Assembly: GCA_003254925.1 (NCBI GenBank)
Contig: QANZ01033036.1
Location: 185,291 to 249,290 of the forward strand
DNA length: 64,000 nt
From: Chamaecrista fasciculata
Taxonomy: Eukaryota; Streptophyta; Magnoliopsida; Fabales; Fabaceae
Direction: 5' to 3'
Shown: positions 11,554 to 24,037 of the stretch, piece by piece
Numbering within the stretch: position 1 is the stretch's first letter
How the letters are laid out: every line of letters begins with the position of its first letter
The notes under the pieces: generated by a model
Database searches by the model: none
The model's input: the letters and a program-made list of their open reading frames with translations, nothing else
What the model was told of the DNA's origin: nothing
Made by a program: the position numbers and the translations under genes

Positions 11554-12268
11554 GGTCAAAGTGTACTTTTGGTCCATAACTTTTGCTTAGATTTCAATTT
11601 GGTCTCATAACATTTTTTGTTGCACTTTTAGTCCCATATGTTTGCAAAAGGTTACAGATTTGGTCTCGTATCATTTCTGATCCCATATCTTTTGTTCGAA
11701 TTGCAGAATTGGTCCCATATGCTTGTAAAAAATTTTATCGTCAATCCTATCTGATCCAAATATATGGGACCAATTCTACACCTCAATCAAAGATATGAGA
11801 CCAATTCTGCAACCTGATCAAAATATGTGGAACTAATTCTATAACCTGAACCAAAGATATGAGACCCAAAATGTAACACGGGACCAAATCTGCAACCTAA
11901 GCAAAAGATATGGGACCAGTAGTGCAACAAAAAAAATTATAGGACCAAATTGAGACCTGAGCAAAAGTTATAGGACCAAAAGAGNGTCCCATATGCTTGT
12001 AAAAAGTTTTACCATCAATCCTATCTGATCCAAATATATGGGACCAATTCTGCACCTTACTCAAAGATATGAGACCAATTCTGCAACCTGATCAAAATAT
12101 GTGGAACTAATTCTATAACCTGAACCAAAGATATGAGACCCAAAATGTAACACGGGACCAAATCTGCAACCTAAGCAAAAGATATGGGACCAGTAGTGCA
12201 ACAAAAAAAATTATAGGACCAAATTGAGACCTGAGCAAAAGTTATAGGACCAAAAGAGCACTTTGAAC
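11554..12268. mobile_element. Foldback Mutator-like element, 9-bp target duplication
   Basis: The ends are inverted (GGTCAAAGTGTACTTTTGGT and, at the right, ACCAAAAGAGCACTTTGAAC), and the symmetry runs through the element. It is flanked by an exact 9-bp repeat, ATTTTTATA, at 11545-11553 and 12269-12277. That length points to the Mutator superfamily. No protein is encoded. The middle holds an assembly duplication around the N at 11985, so the true length is about 274 bp less. Confidence 0.8.
11712..12258 (+). other. Suspected assembly duplication around a single N
   Basis: 11712-11984 and 11986-12258 are both 273 bp and nearly identical, starting GTCCCATATGCTTGTAAAAA and ending in CAAAAGAG, with one N between them. 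Equal-length copies meeting at an N suggest overlapping contig ends that were not merged. Confidence 0.7.
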
Positions 12269-13216
12269 ATTTTTATATTTTTCTTTTAAAATTTTCCCAA
12301 TATGATTGATGAGGATCGAATATGGTATATCGGTATCTTTACTTGACACTATACCATGCATTATTCCTAACAGGAATATTAAACTCGCCGAAAGAATTCA
12401 AATTAACATTTGATAATATTTTTTTGACCTTGATTGTTAATTTTTTAAATATCTATGCCAATTAGGTAAATATATACATGCATTATTTATCTTGGTGTTT
12501 TGATAACACAATTTGTCACTTTCCTATAATAATTTAGCTAGGAAAATATTTGGATTAATTTTCCTTAGTCATAGCCGGAGCATTCCTTCTATTCAATTTA
12601 TAATTTGAGTGTGATTAAAACAATTAAATCATTTCGACAAAAAAACAATTAAATCATTAAACGCTATAATGTTTTAGGTGATTTTAATATCATAATTAAA
12701 AACCTAACCACGTGACTTCGGATGTTTTCTAAAGTATGTTATGTGGTAACTTAATGAAAGAAGGAAAGAAAATATTGAAGTTCAGATGGGCTTGTACAAA
12801 TTGTCTCATCCTTTTTCCGTGTTTTGCTTGTCTCTACTTTTCTCATCACTGAATTATATCCTCTTTTTCGAATTTTGATTAATTTATCTCAACTGAAGAG
12901 GTGTGCTTTATATATTTCAACTTTAAAATTTAACTTTATGAAAAAAAAACTCCAAAAATTAACAAAAGATTCCCAATTTCTGCAAACAAGTACAATTAAA
13001 ATTATAATTTACATCCCTTGGTTTTATAAATTTAATATAAGACACTAAAAAAAAATTAAACTTGCACAATACACCATTGGAATTTTGTTGACATATCAAT
13101 AAAATATTAAATAAACTGAAATCTATTGTTTACATTTAACCTATAATGTTTCAACCATTTCACTTTGTAGTTGTTGGGGCCAATTCAACGATTTCACATT
13201 GATGGTTAATTGTTGG
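12269..13216. other. AT-rich intergenic, no gene seen
   Basis: No domain-bearing frame, RNA gene or clear repeat end was recognised. The frame at 12824-13048 is AT-driven. Confidence 0.5.
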
Positions 13217-13474
13217 CTATCAAGCATGAACACTTTATTTTGACAGCGTGTCGTCGTGTTAGATACGTGTCCGACACCCGTATAACACTCACACGACACA
13301 TATTTATAAGTTTCAGTATATAAAATCAATTTATGAATAGATGTTATAATTTTTAAAATTTTCATCAAAATTTATGAATTTTTAATTATATATATATGCC
13401 GTGTCGTGTCATATAATTTTAAGAATCTTGCGTGTCAGTGTATCTGTGTCCGTGTCAGTGTCCATGCTTCATAG
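13217..13474. mobile_element. hAT-like MITE, 8-bp target duplication
   Basis: A 258-bp element with inverted ends CTATCAAGCATGAACAC and GTGTCCATGCTTCATAG. Subterminal GTGTC/GACAC motifs are repeated on both sides. It is flanked by exact 8-bp repeats ATTGTTGG (13209-13216 and 13475-13482), the size made by hAT transposases. It has no coding capacity. Confidence 0.8.
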
Positions 13475-13536
13475 ATTGTTGGTCAATTACAAATGTTCAT
13501 TGATACTATTTACATGTACTTACTAGTCGACTTTTT

Positions 13537-14056
13537 GACTAAATTATGCTTTGGTACTTTGTGGTTTGATTTCATTTTACTTTGGTACTCTATAATTTAA
13601 AATGTGACACTTTGGTACCATGAGGTTTCTATCGTTACCTCTTTGGTACCCTAAACAATTTTTCTATTAGTTTTGAACAAAATTTGACACATGACCTACA
13701 CGTGGACTCAATAAAATTCAATTTTGTTAAACATTTTGCCACAAACAAAGATCAAATGTATGTTTTTCGAAATCTAGCTCTGAATTCTATCAAAACTTTT
13801 TCAACATCCAATTTAGAGTTAAGTTTTGAAAAACATGCCTTTGATATTTATTGTAATAAAATGTTTAACAAAAATGAGTTTTAGTAAGCCCATGTGCATG
13901 TCATGTGCCAAACTCCGACCAAAACTAATGAAAAAATTATTCAGGGCACCAAAGGGATAACGCTGGAGACCTTAGGGTATCAAAGTGTCACGTTTTAAAC
14001 CACAGAATACCAAAATAGAATGAGATCAAACCACATGTACCAAAGTATAATTTACC
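13537..14056. mobile_element. Foldback element, 'CTTTGGTACC' family
   Basis: Left and right halves are reverse complements built from units like CTTTGGTACTTTGTGGTTTG and CAAACCACATGTACCAAAG. It belongs to the same family as the elements at 28140 and 60070. Target duplications are degraded here, suggesting an older insertion. The open frame inside (13684-13884) is not supported as a gene. Confidence 0.7.
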
Positions 14057-14783
14057 ATTTTTTATGATTTATTTTGAATGTTAAGTTAACTTAAAATAAA
14101 TAATGACTGCTATATTTGACAATAATAAATATTGATTGATGAATTATTTAGCTGTAAATTGTGTTACTCGTCTAGTGTCTCATTATTTTATGTGTTATTT
14201 ATAATTTAATATACAGTTGTGTAATTAAATATTAGAAATCTTCAAATTGTGTATGATAGTATATTAATATAAAATAATTGAACTTTTGTTGTGTAGCAAC
14301 AGCTGATACTCGGAACAATACTAAAATCAATAGTAGTCAAGTCCATCCAAGTTTCTTACCCAAGGCCACATGGTCTTTCATTTTTTTAATCAAGCCAATA
14401 AGCCAAAATCAATTTCTGTGTTTAAAATATAGATTAACAAGTCAATATTATCAATATTTATATCATTAATAAAATATCAATTGAAGTGGTATTGATCTTC
14501 TTACTTTCATTTTTTTTCCCGCCATCATCTTCTCTCTGTGAGCCGTGTGGTGTAATTAACCAACTAAATTGGGCTAATATTCATAATTTTAAAACTATTA
14601 TTGTGATTATGGATGCTGACTATAACTTAATAAAATAAAATCAAGTCACAAAACAAAATTTTCTTATTAATTAATAATAGTCAGCTTTTATAACACACTT
14701 TGGTTTATATTAAAGATATATTGACTGTAATAACTAGTAATAAACAAAGTGTGAAATGGTATATGTAGATATTGTTAGGATCT
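14057..14783. other. AT-rich intergenic, no gene seen
   Basis: Nothing recognised except AT-rich simple sequence. Confidence 0.45.
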
Positions 14784-15076
14784 CTCAAAAGTATATTGTT
14801 AGATTTGTACACCGATGCCGTTTGTTTGCGCTTTGATTATAATCTGCTCTGATTATAATCGTAATATGCAGGTTTGTTTGCGTTTTTTTTTATCAAATTA
14901 TAATCATGATTTTTTTATAATCAAACACANCTCAAAAGTATATTGTTAGATTTGTACACCGAGGCAGTTTGTTTGCGCTTTCATTATAATCTGCTCTGAT
15001 TATAATCGTAATATGCAGGTTTGTTTGCGTTTTGTTTTATCAAATTATAATCATGATTTTTTTATAATCAAACACA
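14784..15076 (+). other. Suspected assembly duplication around a single N
   Basis: 14784-14929 and 14931-15076 are both 146 bp and nearly identical, from CTCAAAAGTATATTG to TCAAACACA, separated by one N at 14930. The situation is the same as at 11985. Confidence 0.7.
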
Positions 15077-16425
15077 CTCAATTACACTTATACCCCTATA
15101 TATATACCTATAATTACCTATATTCTAATATATTCAATCACACATCACAATGATTAAACTTGGGCTAAAATGTTATTTTGCCCAAAAGACTAAGCAATCT
15201 CTCTCCTCTCTTGTCTCTCTCACCCTTTTGCCCAGAAATAGAGTTATAAAATGTAGATCCAAGAGCATCAAATTGACGAGTTCTTTTAAACTTGGCTCAC
15301 CAGTTTGTATCTTAATTGATTGATGATTGACAAGGGGTAAATGCTTAATTTTCTTGGGCGCCCTCCCTTTCCTTTGCTTCCTAGATCTCTCGACCGGCGA
15401 AATTGAACGACGGCAGTGGAGCTTCGACGGTGGATGAACTTGAACGACCGGCGACTATGGAGGACAAAGAATGACGGATGAGATAGTAAAAATGGAAGAG
15501 GAAGAGAACAACAATGACGGAAAAAGAACAAGAAGAGGAAGAGACGGTGGTCAAAGACGTTAAGGGTGGTGGCCGAGGGAAAACGGAAGAGGATGAATGA
15601 ATTTTTTATTTATGAGTTTATGCCAAGAAAATGGAAGCAATTTCTTGGAGGATGAAGCATTCAACTAGAAAGTGGACCCAATCCCTCACAACCGTATCCC
15701 TCCCTATTCAGGAGTTCCCTACTATTTTTCTTTTCATTAATTGATGCATTAGTTTTATTTAGGCCTTCCTTGTTGATTCGGAAAAGAAAAAAGAAAATGG
15801 AAGCAATGGCAATGGAATGGCGAGAGAGAGACGAGAGAGAGGATGAATGATTTTTTTTTTTTTTTGAGTTTATGCCAAATTGAAATATTTTTTCGAGTCC
15901 GATGCTTTTTCTCCCTCCTCTCTCATCTTGTGTCAAATGGTGAACCATTTTATTGCGTGGTTTACCGAATGTCGGGCTTTTGGTTGGTGAAATTGCTGCA
16001 ATTTAGTTCTTACGGTCCACCATTTCATAGGCAAAATTAGAATGACCAACCAAATAAAATAATCATTTTCAATGTTGCATATGATTATAATCATAATTTC
16101 ACGCTTTCCAAAGCAAACAATGACATAATTTTTTTTTTAAGCAACAATCACATCCCAACATACTTTTATTATAATCAAATCACATCTTACTTTTTCCTAC
16201 TTTTTTCAACTTTTTCTTCCATTTCTACCCCTATACAATTTATCAATTTCTTTACCCTTCTATCTACCAACCACAATCATTACATACCTATTTCAATAAT
16301 TTCACACCAAATAATCAACTTTCATCCAAACACCAATACACAAATAATCAACTTTGATTATAATCCTACTCTGATTATAATTAGAGCATATTTTATTATA
16401 AGTGCAAACGAACTGAGCCTGAAAA
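14960..16425. mobile_element. Non-autonomous DNA element with 'GTTTGTTTGCGC' ends
   Basis: The left end reads GAGGCAGTTTGTTTGCGCTT with repeated GATTATAATC. The right end is its inverted counterpart (CTGATTATAATTAGAGC ... AAGTGCAAACGAACTGAGCC). The interior has no transposase; the frames at 15286-15531 and 15661-15948 are low-complexity. The right half resembles the sequence at 54650-55135. The target duplication was not resolved because the left end is duplicated at the N. Confidence 0.55.
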
Positions 16426-16976
16426 TGACTTATATGATACTGTGATAGGAAGTCAATAATACTAAAAAGAATTTTAAAATTACATTATTGATTCTATGGC
16501 AACGGTCGGAAAAAAAAAACTTATATCAAGTTATTTATATTTCTGCTATCAAGTTGCTTCAATCACATGTTTTAATTATATTATATTTCTTTAATGATTG
16601 GTTATATAAAAAGTAGTGTTTAATATTCTCTTTCTATAATAATTGGTCATATATAAAATTTTTGTCATGTGTCAAATGTTGATTAGAGAACTTGATAACA
16701 AAGATATAAAAAACTTTGCCCAAAAAAAAAAATCCTATGACAACTGATAATTGCATGAGATATAGCTTTTGCATTAAAAAAAAAAAGTGACAAAAGATTA
16801 ATTAAGAGGTCGGGCTAATTTATGGAGAAAGGTCTAGTAAGTTCTTTTAAGTGTTTTTTTTCAAAGTAATTATGACTAATGAGCTGATAGTTAAAAAAGA
16901 ACAAGTTGAATTTAATGTGTTTTATTTCAAAGAATGATCATTCGATATAAGAGATTTAAACAAAGATTATAAGCAA
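16426..16976. other. AT-rich intergenic, no gene seen
   Basis: Region upstream of the tRNA gene; no other feature recognised. Confidence 0.45.
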
Positions 16977-17048
16977 GCCGACTTAGCTCAGTGGTAGAGC
17001 GCGTGGCTTTTAACCACGTGGTCGTGGGTTCGATCCCCACAGTCGGCG
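16977..17048 (+). tRNA. tRNA-Lys (UUU), nuclear
   Basis: The 72-nt sequence folds as a perfect cloverleaf. The acceptor stem is GCCGACT paired with AGTCGGC, with discriminator G. The D-arm is GCTC-AGTGGTA-GAGC and the anticodon stem CGTGG/CCACG encloses CTTTTAA (anticodon TTT). The T-arm is GTGGG-TTCGATC-CCCAC. Internal A and B boxes are intact and a T run (CTTTTTC at about 17059) serves as the Pol III terminator. No CCA is encoded and there is no intron, as expected for a eukaryotic tRNA gene. Confidence 0.97.
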
Positions 17049-18352
17049 ACGGTTCTCTCTTTTTCTTATCAAAAGAAGAAAACAGAAAAACAAAATTTTA
17101 AAGATTAAATATAGAAAAAGCGAAGAACTAATTAATATTATAGTCAATCTTTTTTTAAAAAAAATATTATAGTCAATGAAAAAACTAAAGTTGCTTTAAC
17201 TAACAACTAACCTCGATTTACGTGTGTAAAAGGAGATCAAATCGTTAACCCAGAAGGAAAAAAAATCAAATGGCCAAACGTCGTCAGTCAACAAAGTGAG
17301 GCACCATGGATTCTTTCTCTTGTTAAAAAAAAGTATCACCATTCTTTAATGTATGTAATTTCTGTTAAATAGTAAATTAATTTAGTTTTAATTTTTAACC
17401 GTGGCATTTAACAAAATAAAATTAATTAACCAGTGCATGGATATAGATAGAGCGTCAAAATGGGTTAGAAGAAAAGTATAAATTAAAAAATAAAATTAAT
17501 TAATGCTATTTTATCAATAATTCATATTGTTAATAAAATTGAACATTATGAGTTTATGTTAGCTAATTAATGTAATTTAGTTTTAAAAGTTGTATATATT
17601 TTAAAAAACATCAACATGTATGAATATCTCAACTGTGTTGGCATGGTTAGTTTATTAAAATATAAAAGTCAAAATTTCACTTTACTCATTAATATTTTTC
17701 CTAAGTTTTGTGTAATTTTTGTTTTGATCCATAATGTATGTTTTTAAAAAGTTTCACCATTAATTCCTAAATTATTTTTCATCTAAACTTTCATTGTAAA
17801 ATTTTTTCAAAAAAGTTATAATTATTTTATGGATCTCCTATCTGTCTATTTTTCTCTCTATCTTTTTATTTTCTTCTCTCTCTCTCTCTCTCTCTACTTT
17901 TCTCTATTTATTTTCTTCTATCTATTTCTCATAATCTCATTCCTCTCTCTTTTCTTCTCTCAAATAAAGAGAGAAACTGAGAAGGATGAGAGTTTGAGAG
18001 AGACAAATAATGAAATAAAGAGATGATTGTCGGATTAAAGGCCTCCGTTCTCTGCCTTGCCGGATTGACATCCTTGATTGCCGCCTATAGATCCGATAAT
18101 TGCCTATATCAACTTTTTTTTTTGTTTGTTAATTTATTGTTATAATTATTACCTTTCACTTTCTGAGTTTCTTCACATGAATGCAATTCATGAATTTAGC
18201 TCGATTACATTACACTAAAAGTTTTTCAGATAACTTATATTTACTATTTTTTACTCTAAAAGTTATAATTTACTCTCTTAGCGTTAAGAAATACCAGAAA
18301 CTAAATTAGAAAAATATATAAATCATGAATTAAAAAGATATTAAATATAGTT
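17049..18352. other. AT-rich intergenic, no gene seen
   Basis: Contains a (TC)n tract near 17876-17896 that gives a spurious frame. Nothing else is recognised. Confidence 0.5.
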
Positions 18353-18891
18353 GGTCAAATGGTCATTTTGGTCCTAAATGTATGCTCTAACGTTCATTTT
18401 GGTCCATTATGTTTAAAAATGTTTAAATTGGTCTTAAATGTTGACAGAATGTTTCATTTTGATCAAAAATCATTGTAAAATGTTTCATTTTGGTCTCGAA
18501 CTATTGAATTTGGTCATATTTATCTCGTCTCTCATTTGAAATTCAAAGGGCTTGTTAAGAGGAACTCGTAACTCTGAATCCGTTGCATTCGAATTTAAAA
18601 TAAGAGACATATGATCAGTTTTACTTGTTTGAATAGGAAACAGGTGATCTACTTTTAGGACCGATGTGATCTCGTTTACTGACGACCCTAACTTGATAAA
18701 AAAATTACTCTTTGAGAACAAGACATAGCTTTAAACTCGTCACGTTTGAACTTGAAACGAGCCATATTCAATAATTTAGGACCAAAATGAAACATTTTGC
18801 CAACATTTAGAACTAATTTAAACATTTTGAAATATAATGGACCAAAATGAACATTAGGGCATACATTTGGGACCAAAATGTACCTTTAACC
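18353..18891. mobile_element. Foldback Mutator-like element, near-perfect 9-bp target duplication
   Basis: A 539-bp element with inverted ends GGTCAAATGGTCATTTTGGT and ACCAAAATGTACCTTTAACC. Flanking 9-mers AATATAGTT and ATTATAGTT differ at one base. The ends resemble those of the element at 11554. No protein is encoded; the frames 18485-18721 and 18688-18876 read through the symmetric repeats. Confidence 0.75.
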
Positions 18892-20734
18892 ATTATAGTT
18901 TGATATACATTCAGAGTTCAGTTACATAATGAAGGTAACTTTTTAGCAACAAAAGTGATATAATTATATCACGGAGAAAACCAACCAGAGCGATCAGAAA
19001 AAGCACACCAACTCTGGCATGCATAGCATAAATTAGTAGGCCAGTTATCCTAGATGAAAATAAACACACAAAAAGGGAAAAAAATTGCAAAGAAAGAGGC
19101 AAAAAAAAATAATAATAATAATAATCCATTGGTCTTTTTCATCATCTACCGTAATGATGAAAGGAAGAGATTCCAGAAAATAAACAGTGAGCCGAAACTT
19201 CAAACACTAAATCACAATTTAAAGTCGTAAAGTGAAGTGTATAAGATAGAGACAACACCCACCATGCCAAAGGGTGTGTTGTAAGTTTTGCCCCCCTAAC
19301 AACTTGCACTTATAAATCATCTTTATTACTATATGCTAGTCAAATCACTTCATTATCATAATCATTTCGCTTAATTCCTTTTTCCATTTCAACCCATTTT
19401 CACCCTCACTTTAGTTTTTTTTACTTCTACATGCTGTTTGGTTAGTATTATTAGTAACGTCGTATTTTTTAACAGTTTGCTTGAAAAAGAAATTACTTTC
19501 TCTTATTAATTGTATTATGTTACTCTCTTTGAGTGGGGTATTTGTACCTTTGACCACAGTTATGATTAAAAGTAGGAAACACTAATTTGTCCTCATTTCT
19601 TCCCACTTGTCGAAGGGATATATCTTGATGCTCACATTATTATTAGTTGTTAATTAAATGACCCTGGATGATATTTTTCTTCTAAATGAATATCACAATG
19701 TCTTTTGTCTCTTTCAAGTTTCATCCACATTTTTCGTTTTATTTCTGAATTCCTTGAAGTTAACAGAGTGAACTCTGTGAAAAGGAACAAAACTGCCAGG
19801 AAAAATTAATATGGTGTATCAGACTACCGAACGGGAATCAATAGTCAATTGTACCATGCATTTGCAGAAGTTTTCATTTTTTTTTTGGTAATAAGAAGTT
19901 TTCATTTTGTTTTATCAATTTTCTCCCTTATTCAAGCATGCAAAAAAAAAAAAAAAATCGGTAGTTATCTTATTGGACCTGGCGTTCATATATGATTACA
20001 AAAGATCAGACACTAGTTTTAGAAACCAAAGCACACTTTACTTGGAGGTCCAAAAGCATTCCTTACAAAACCACAAGAAGACACAAAAATGTTGTGTATA
20101 AAATTAAAGTTGATGTGACGTCGGAATACACATCCCAAACCTCCACTACGAACATGTGCTTTGAGAAAATTTCATGTTAATATATGGAATCAAATATGGG
20201 GCAATGTTTGATCTCTTCAAATCAAACTTTTCAACTAGAAACTTCAACATGACAACTCAAGAATCTCATGTATGATATGGTTAAGATATGGTTAAATGTA
20301 GCATAATCTTTAGAGTATGTGTGAATAGAGAGAAGCAGTAGAGAAAGAGAAAAGAAAAAAATTATAATAATTTGAACATTTTTTGGTACGGTGCAGACGT
20401 GCACCGTTCAGGTATTAAGTAAGGGGAGCACACAAAGGACTATGCATGTGTTGGATGGGAAAAGGACTAAAGAGTAAAGAGAAATTATAGTTTGACCAAG
20501 AAAAGCAAACAAGATGACGCAAAAAGTAGAAAGAAACAGTAATATAGGTGACTACTGAGTACAGACTAGTTGAATGGAGAGAAGCTAGTTAGTGTACTGA
20601 TTCCTTCATAAATCATCATACGTTATGGGTAGGAACTAGAAACATCAATGACATCTCCTTTAATAGATGCACGCAACAAGTGCGGTATATGTCATGCGTA
20701 CATCTAAGAGCTTTGTCCACACTTAGGAGTGCAT
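18892..20734. other. Intergenic, no gene seen
   Basis: About 1.8 kb of AT-rich sequence with A and AAT runs. A short perfect palindrome-like site, GGTGCAGACGTGCACC, lies near 20390. No RNA or protein gene is recognised. Confidence 0.5.
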
Positions 20735-21565
20735 AATTAAAGCATACATTCTAACATAAGTAGTAAATAAACCGGATAGATTAACATGAGTTACATCATA
20801 AACCTCTAGTACCTTTGATGATAGAGGCATCACAAAGCAAACTACCCGAAGTCAAAGTTAGTTTACTAGAACAGAATGAATAAGTGTATCCGTCCACTTC
20901 AATGTTTGTATTTGCATTATCCAAATTAAGGATTTCTCAACGCTTTCTTTGTATCTAACTATATGACAAATGTCCCTGGAAAAACCTCATCTATCCAAGC
21001 TTACAAGAACAATGCCCTCATAGAAAGGCTATCTCTAAATTCAAAGTCCTTAAATGGCAGATATTAGCATAGTTTCAAAATGATTTTCTATAGGAATGGA
21101 CCAAGTAAACAAATGAAAGTAAGCAGCAGCTTGGTGTGGAACAACACTGGCCTGATATTTGAAGCCATCACCAAACATAATGGAAAACCTTTATAGATCT
21201 CTCTCAAAGAGTAGTTTAAAAATTTGGAACCCGGGTAATAGTCAGTCTACTGAAGCAGATAGCAAGTTTTCAATGGAACCCAGTTAATTACTAAAACACA
21301 GTATAATTATCTTCCTTCCCCACCATAAACACCAATCTAAACATATCTTTGGAAAAATTGGGAGACGAAGATGAACATGATAATACTTTGAGTTCACTAG
21401 TCCTTTTATTTCCATTCGATAACATAGAGTCTATCCACTGCCAACCTACGGCTAAGATCTCAAGATTCAGTGCGGACTATTTCCGCAGATCAATGGAAGC
21501 ATTAAAACACAATACACTTTAGCACAACAACATGCATAGATCTACTGCATATATAGTTGCAAGAT

Positions 21566-23277
21566 TTACAGTTTTGAAGCCGCTTCTTTGTCCAAGAACC
21601 ATTTGTACCCATCCTCAGCACTCACCAATTGAACAGGAAGCTTGACAGAAGAACTGTTCGAGGTTAGTGCAGTGTGAACTGCATCTGCTTGAGCAGCACC
21701 ATCTATCACCATTGCAATGTAAGCAGAAGAATTGATGACTGGAAAGGTAAAAGTTATTCTCTGTGGTGGTGGTTTAGGCGAGTCCATAATGAAGGTAACC
21801 CATTTTTTATTCTCTTTCAAGAGAGGATGCCCTGGGAACAGAGAAGCCACATGTCCATCAGGGCCCATACCCAGCAACATCAGATCAAATTTTGGAAACC
21901 CACTGATTGATGATAATGGTATCACATTACTCTTGACTAAGTTCTTGAGACATGCCTCGTAATCTTCAGCTGCACCCTCTGCTGGCAGGGCATCATTGAT
22001 AGCATAAATATGGCTGTCTGGAATTGGCACCTGAAAAGAGAGACGTGAAGGAGCTATTACCATTTACCTGGTAAAGTTGATCATAAAGTATACCTTAAAA
22101 CTGCCAGAAATAGCTTCCCTCTGACATGATTTTAAAGATATGCAAATTCACTCATCAAACTTGTGAATGAGACACCACCCAGACAAGCAAGAACATTATT
22201 ATGTCCATTTACCAAAACTAATTGTATGATGGCACTTGTGAATATGACACCATCCAATCCAACAAGAAGGCTTCTGAACTTTTATTGTGGTGTTCAGTAA
22301 AATTATTATGTCCACTAACCAAATCTACTCGTATGATTAAGTAAACAAGTAATATGTCCATGACACTTGTAATCTTTCATTCACTTCCTCAATTTATAAA
22401 AGTTCCCTACCAATTTTTCAAGGACGTGCATGATTCATTTCATGAAGGCATTTTTTAGATGATATCTTTCTCAATAGTGCTTTCAACTCGAATAGATACA
22501 TATTTGGACGGACCGATTGTTAATCTCATATGCTAAACTAGGAATTTACCACCTTTTTTCTTATCACAATAAAATGAGACAAAAGGTACATTACATTGTT
22601 ATAACTTATAATTGTTAAAAATCATGAAGTCCAATAATATTTAGTTTTTATCAGAAGTTAAACACTTAAATCCATAATGACATCTTACAGTTCAGCAGCA
22701 ACATACCTTGGAGAGAAATCCATCATAAGCGAGCTTGTAGTTACTATCTTCATGAGTCTTAGGTACCACCCTCTCATCCACCCAAAACACATGCCACTTA
22801 GACCATTCCAGAGTGTCAGAATAGGGAGGTTCCGCCAGTTTCCTGGAATTCCGAAATGAAAACTTCAAAAAAAATTCCCACATTCATTCAATTCACACTC
22901 TCCATGTCCCCAAATAAACTATTCCCACAATCTAATTCAGAGTAATTGATATAAAACTGCATCTTCAGAAGAATAAAAGAGTAATTTTCAAGAAAAGAAA
23001 AGAAGACTCACCGGATATTATGGATTAAAGAGCCACCAGACAAAACGACGGTGAAAGCCCCTCTCTCTTTGGTGAACTTATTAGACAGATCGGCCACGTA
23101 TTTGGCCAACGCCATCGCCAGATCATCAAGTTCGAAGACCTCGACCGTTTTGTTATCCGCCATTGACGCCTTCACTTGGGCAAAAAATCTCAAGGGTTTT
23201 CCGGCAATCACAAGAGGATGGAAGCATATAAAAAAGCATAAACAAATACACAGAGAATGAGAAAGTTGTTGGGACAT
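21566..23277 (-). CDS. PGL: 6-phosphogluconolactonase copy A, SKL-ending, shortened N-terminus
   Basis: Exons are complement 23012-23277, 22707-22842 and 21566-22030. From the first ATG this gives 288 residues; from an internal ATG at 23163 ([10 protein letters not shown]) it gives 250. The enzyme hydrolyses 6-phosphogluconolactone in the oxidative pentose-phosphate pathway. Conserved motifs are intact: [16 protein letters not shown] and [17 protein letters not shown]. The last residues are SKL, a type 1 peroxisomal targeting signal. Compared with copy B, the transit-peptide region is shortened: only pieces such as FHPL and FAQVKASMA align, and the rest reads like a hydrophobic stretch ([10 protein letters not shown]). 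Use of the internal start would give a cytosolic/peroxisomal protein. All junctions are GT-AG. The start choice is uncertain; the enzyme call is firm. Confidence 0.92.
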
Positions 23278-23554
23278 AATTTAGAGCGTGTCTTCGGGAC
23301 ACTGTCCTTTAACACCGCAACTCTCGTAGAATTAAATGAAATCTTTTCTAAATACTTTTAGAAGCTAGGGTTTCATATATATATATAGGGTTTAATAAAA
23401 TATTCAATAATTATTATAATCAATAAATTAGTATATAAAAAATAACTTTAACTATTATATTTTTTTTCAGGTGATGTGAGGTTATTTTACGCATTTAATA
23501 TTAAATTGAATTTATTTAATATGTGCTTTTATGGTACATTTTAAGGTTTCTTCT
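23278..23554. promoter_or_regulatory. Upstream region of PGL copy A
   Basis: The probable promoter of copy A lies here. On the minus strand, TATATATA-like sequence (about 23377-23386) is about 100 bp upstream of the first ATG. No other site is claimed. Confidence 0.35.
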
Positions 23555-24028
23555 AGAGGTGTACACGGGTCGGGCCGGGTTTTTGCCGGTCTGAGACCCG
23601 ACCTGGGTTTTTCACCGGGTCCCGGGCCAAAATACTTTTTTCTTTTTATTCTTTTTTTAATTTTTTATTCAGTCTATATATATTTTAACTTGTATATATT
23701 GGTAAAACAATTAATTTTGGATCAATTTAATAATATTTTTGTTAATAAAGACATTTAATTTGACTTAATTGTTAAAATTTTTTTGATTTAATTAAGATTA
23801 AATATATATTTTATGTATATTTTTTAATATACATTGATAAAAATAATAATAGATATATATTTTTTAAAATATAAATATATATAGTAAAAAATTAATTTTT
23901 TATTTTTTTTTTAAAAAATGGGGTACCCGGGCTGGGCTGGGTCTAAAGACACTAGACCAGGCCCGAACACCCTCGGGTCGGGCTGGGTCCGCCGGGTTTG
24001 ACCGGATCAGGCTAATAATGTCACCCTA
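23555..24028. mobile_element. Non-autonomous element with GC-rich 'GGGTCGGG' ends
   Basis: A 474-bp insert flanked by an exact direct repeat GTTTCTTCT (23546-23554 and 24029-24037). Its ends are imperfectly inverted (AGAGGTGTAC ... GTCACCCTA), with GC-rich GGGTCGGGC-type subterminal repeats around a very AT-rich core. The style matches known plant hAT-type MITEs, although the duplication can be read as 8 or 9 bp. Confidence 0.65.
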
Positions 24029-24037
24029 GTTTCTTCT

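Noticed and set aside
17829..18026. Hydrophobic 65-codon frame
   Set aside because: Produced by a (TC)n tract; no splice or domain support.
21674..21962. Plus-strand frames opposite PGL copy A exon 3 (and the like opposite B)
   Set aside because: Shadows of the PGL reading frame.
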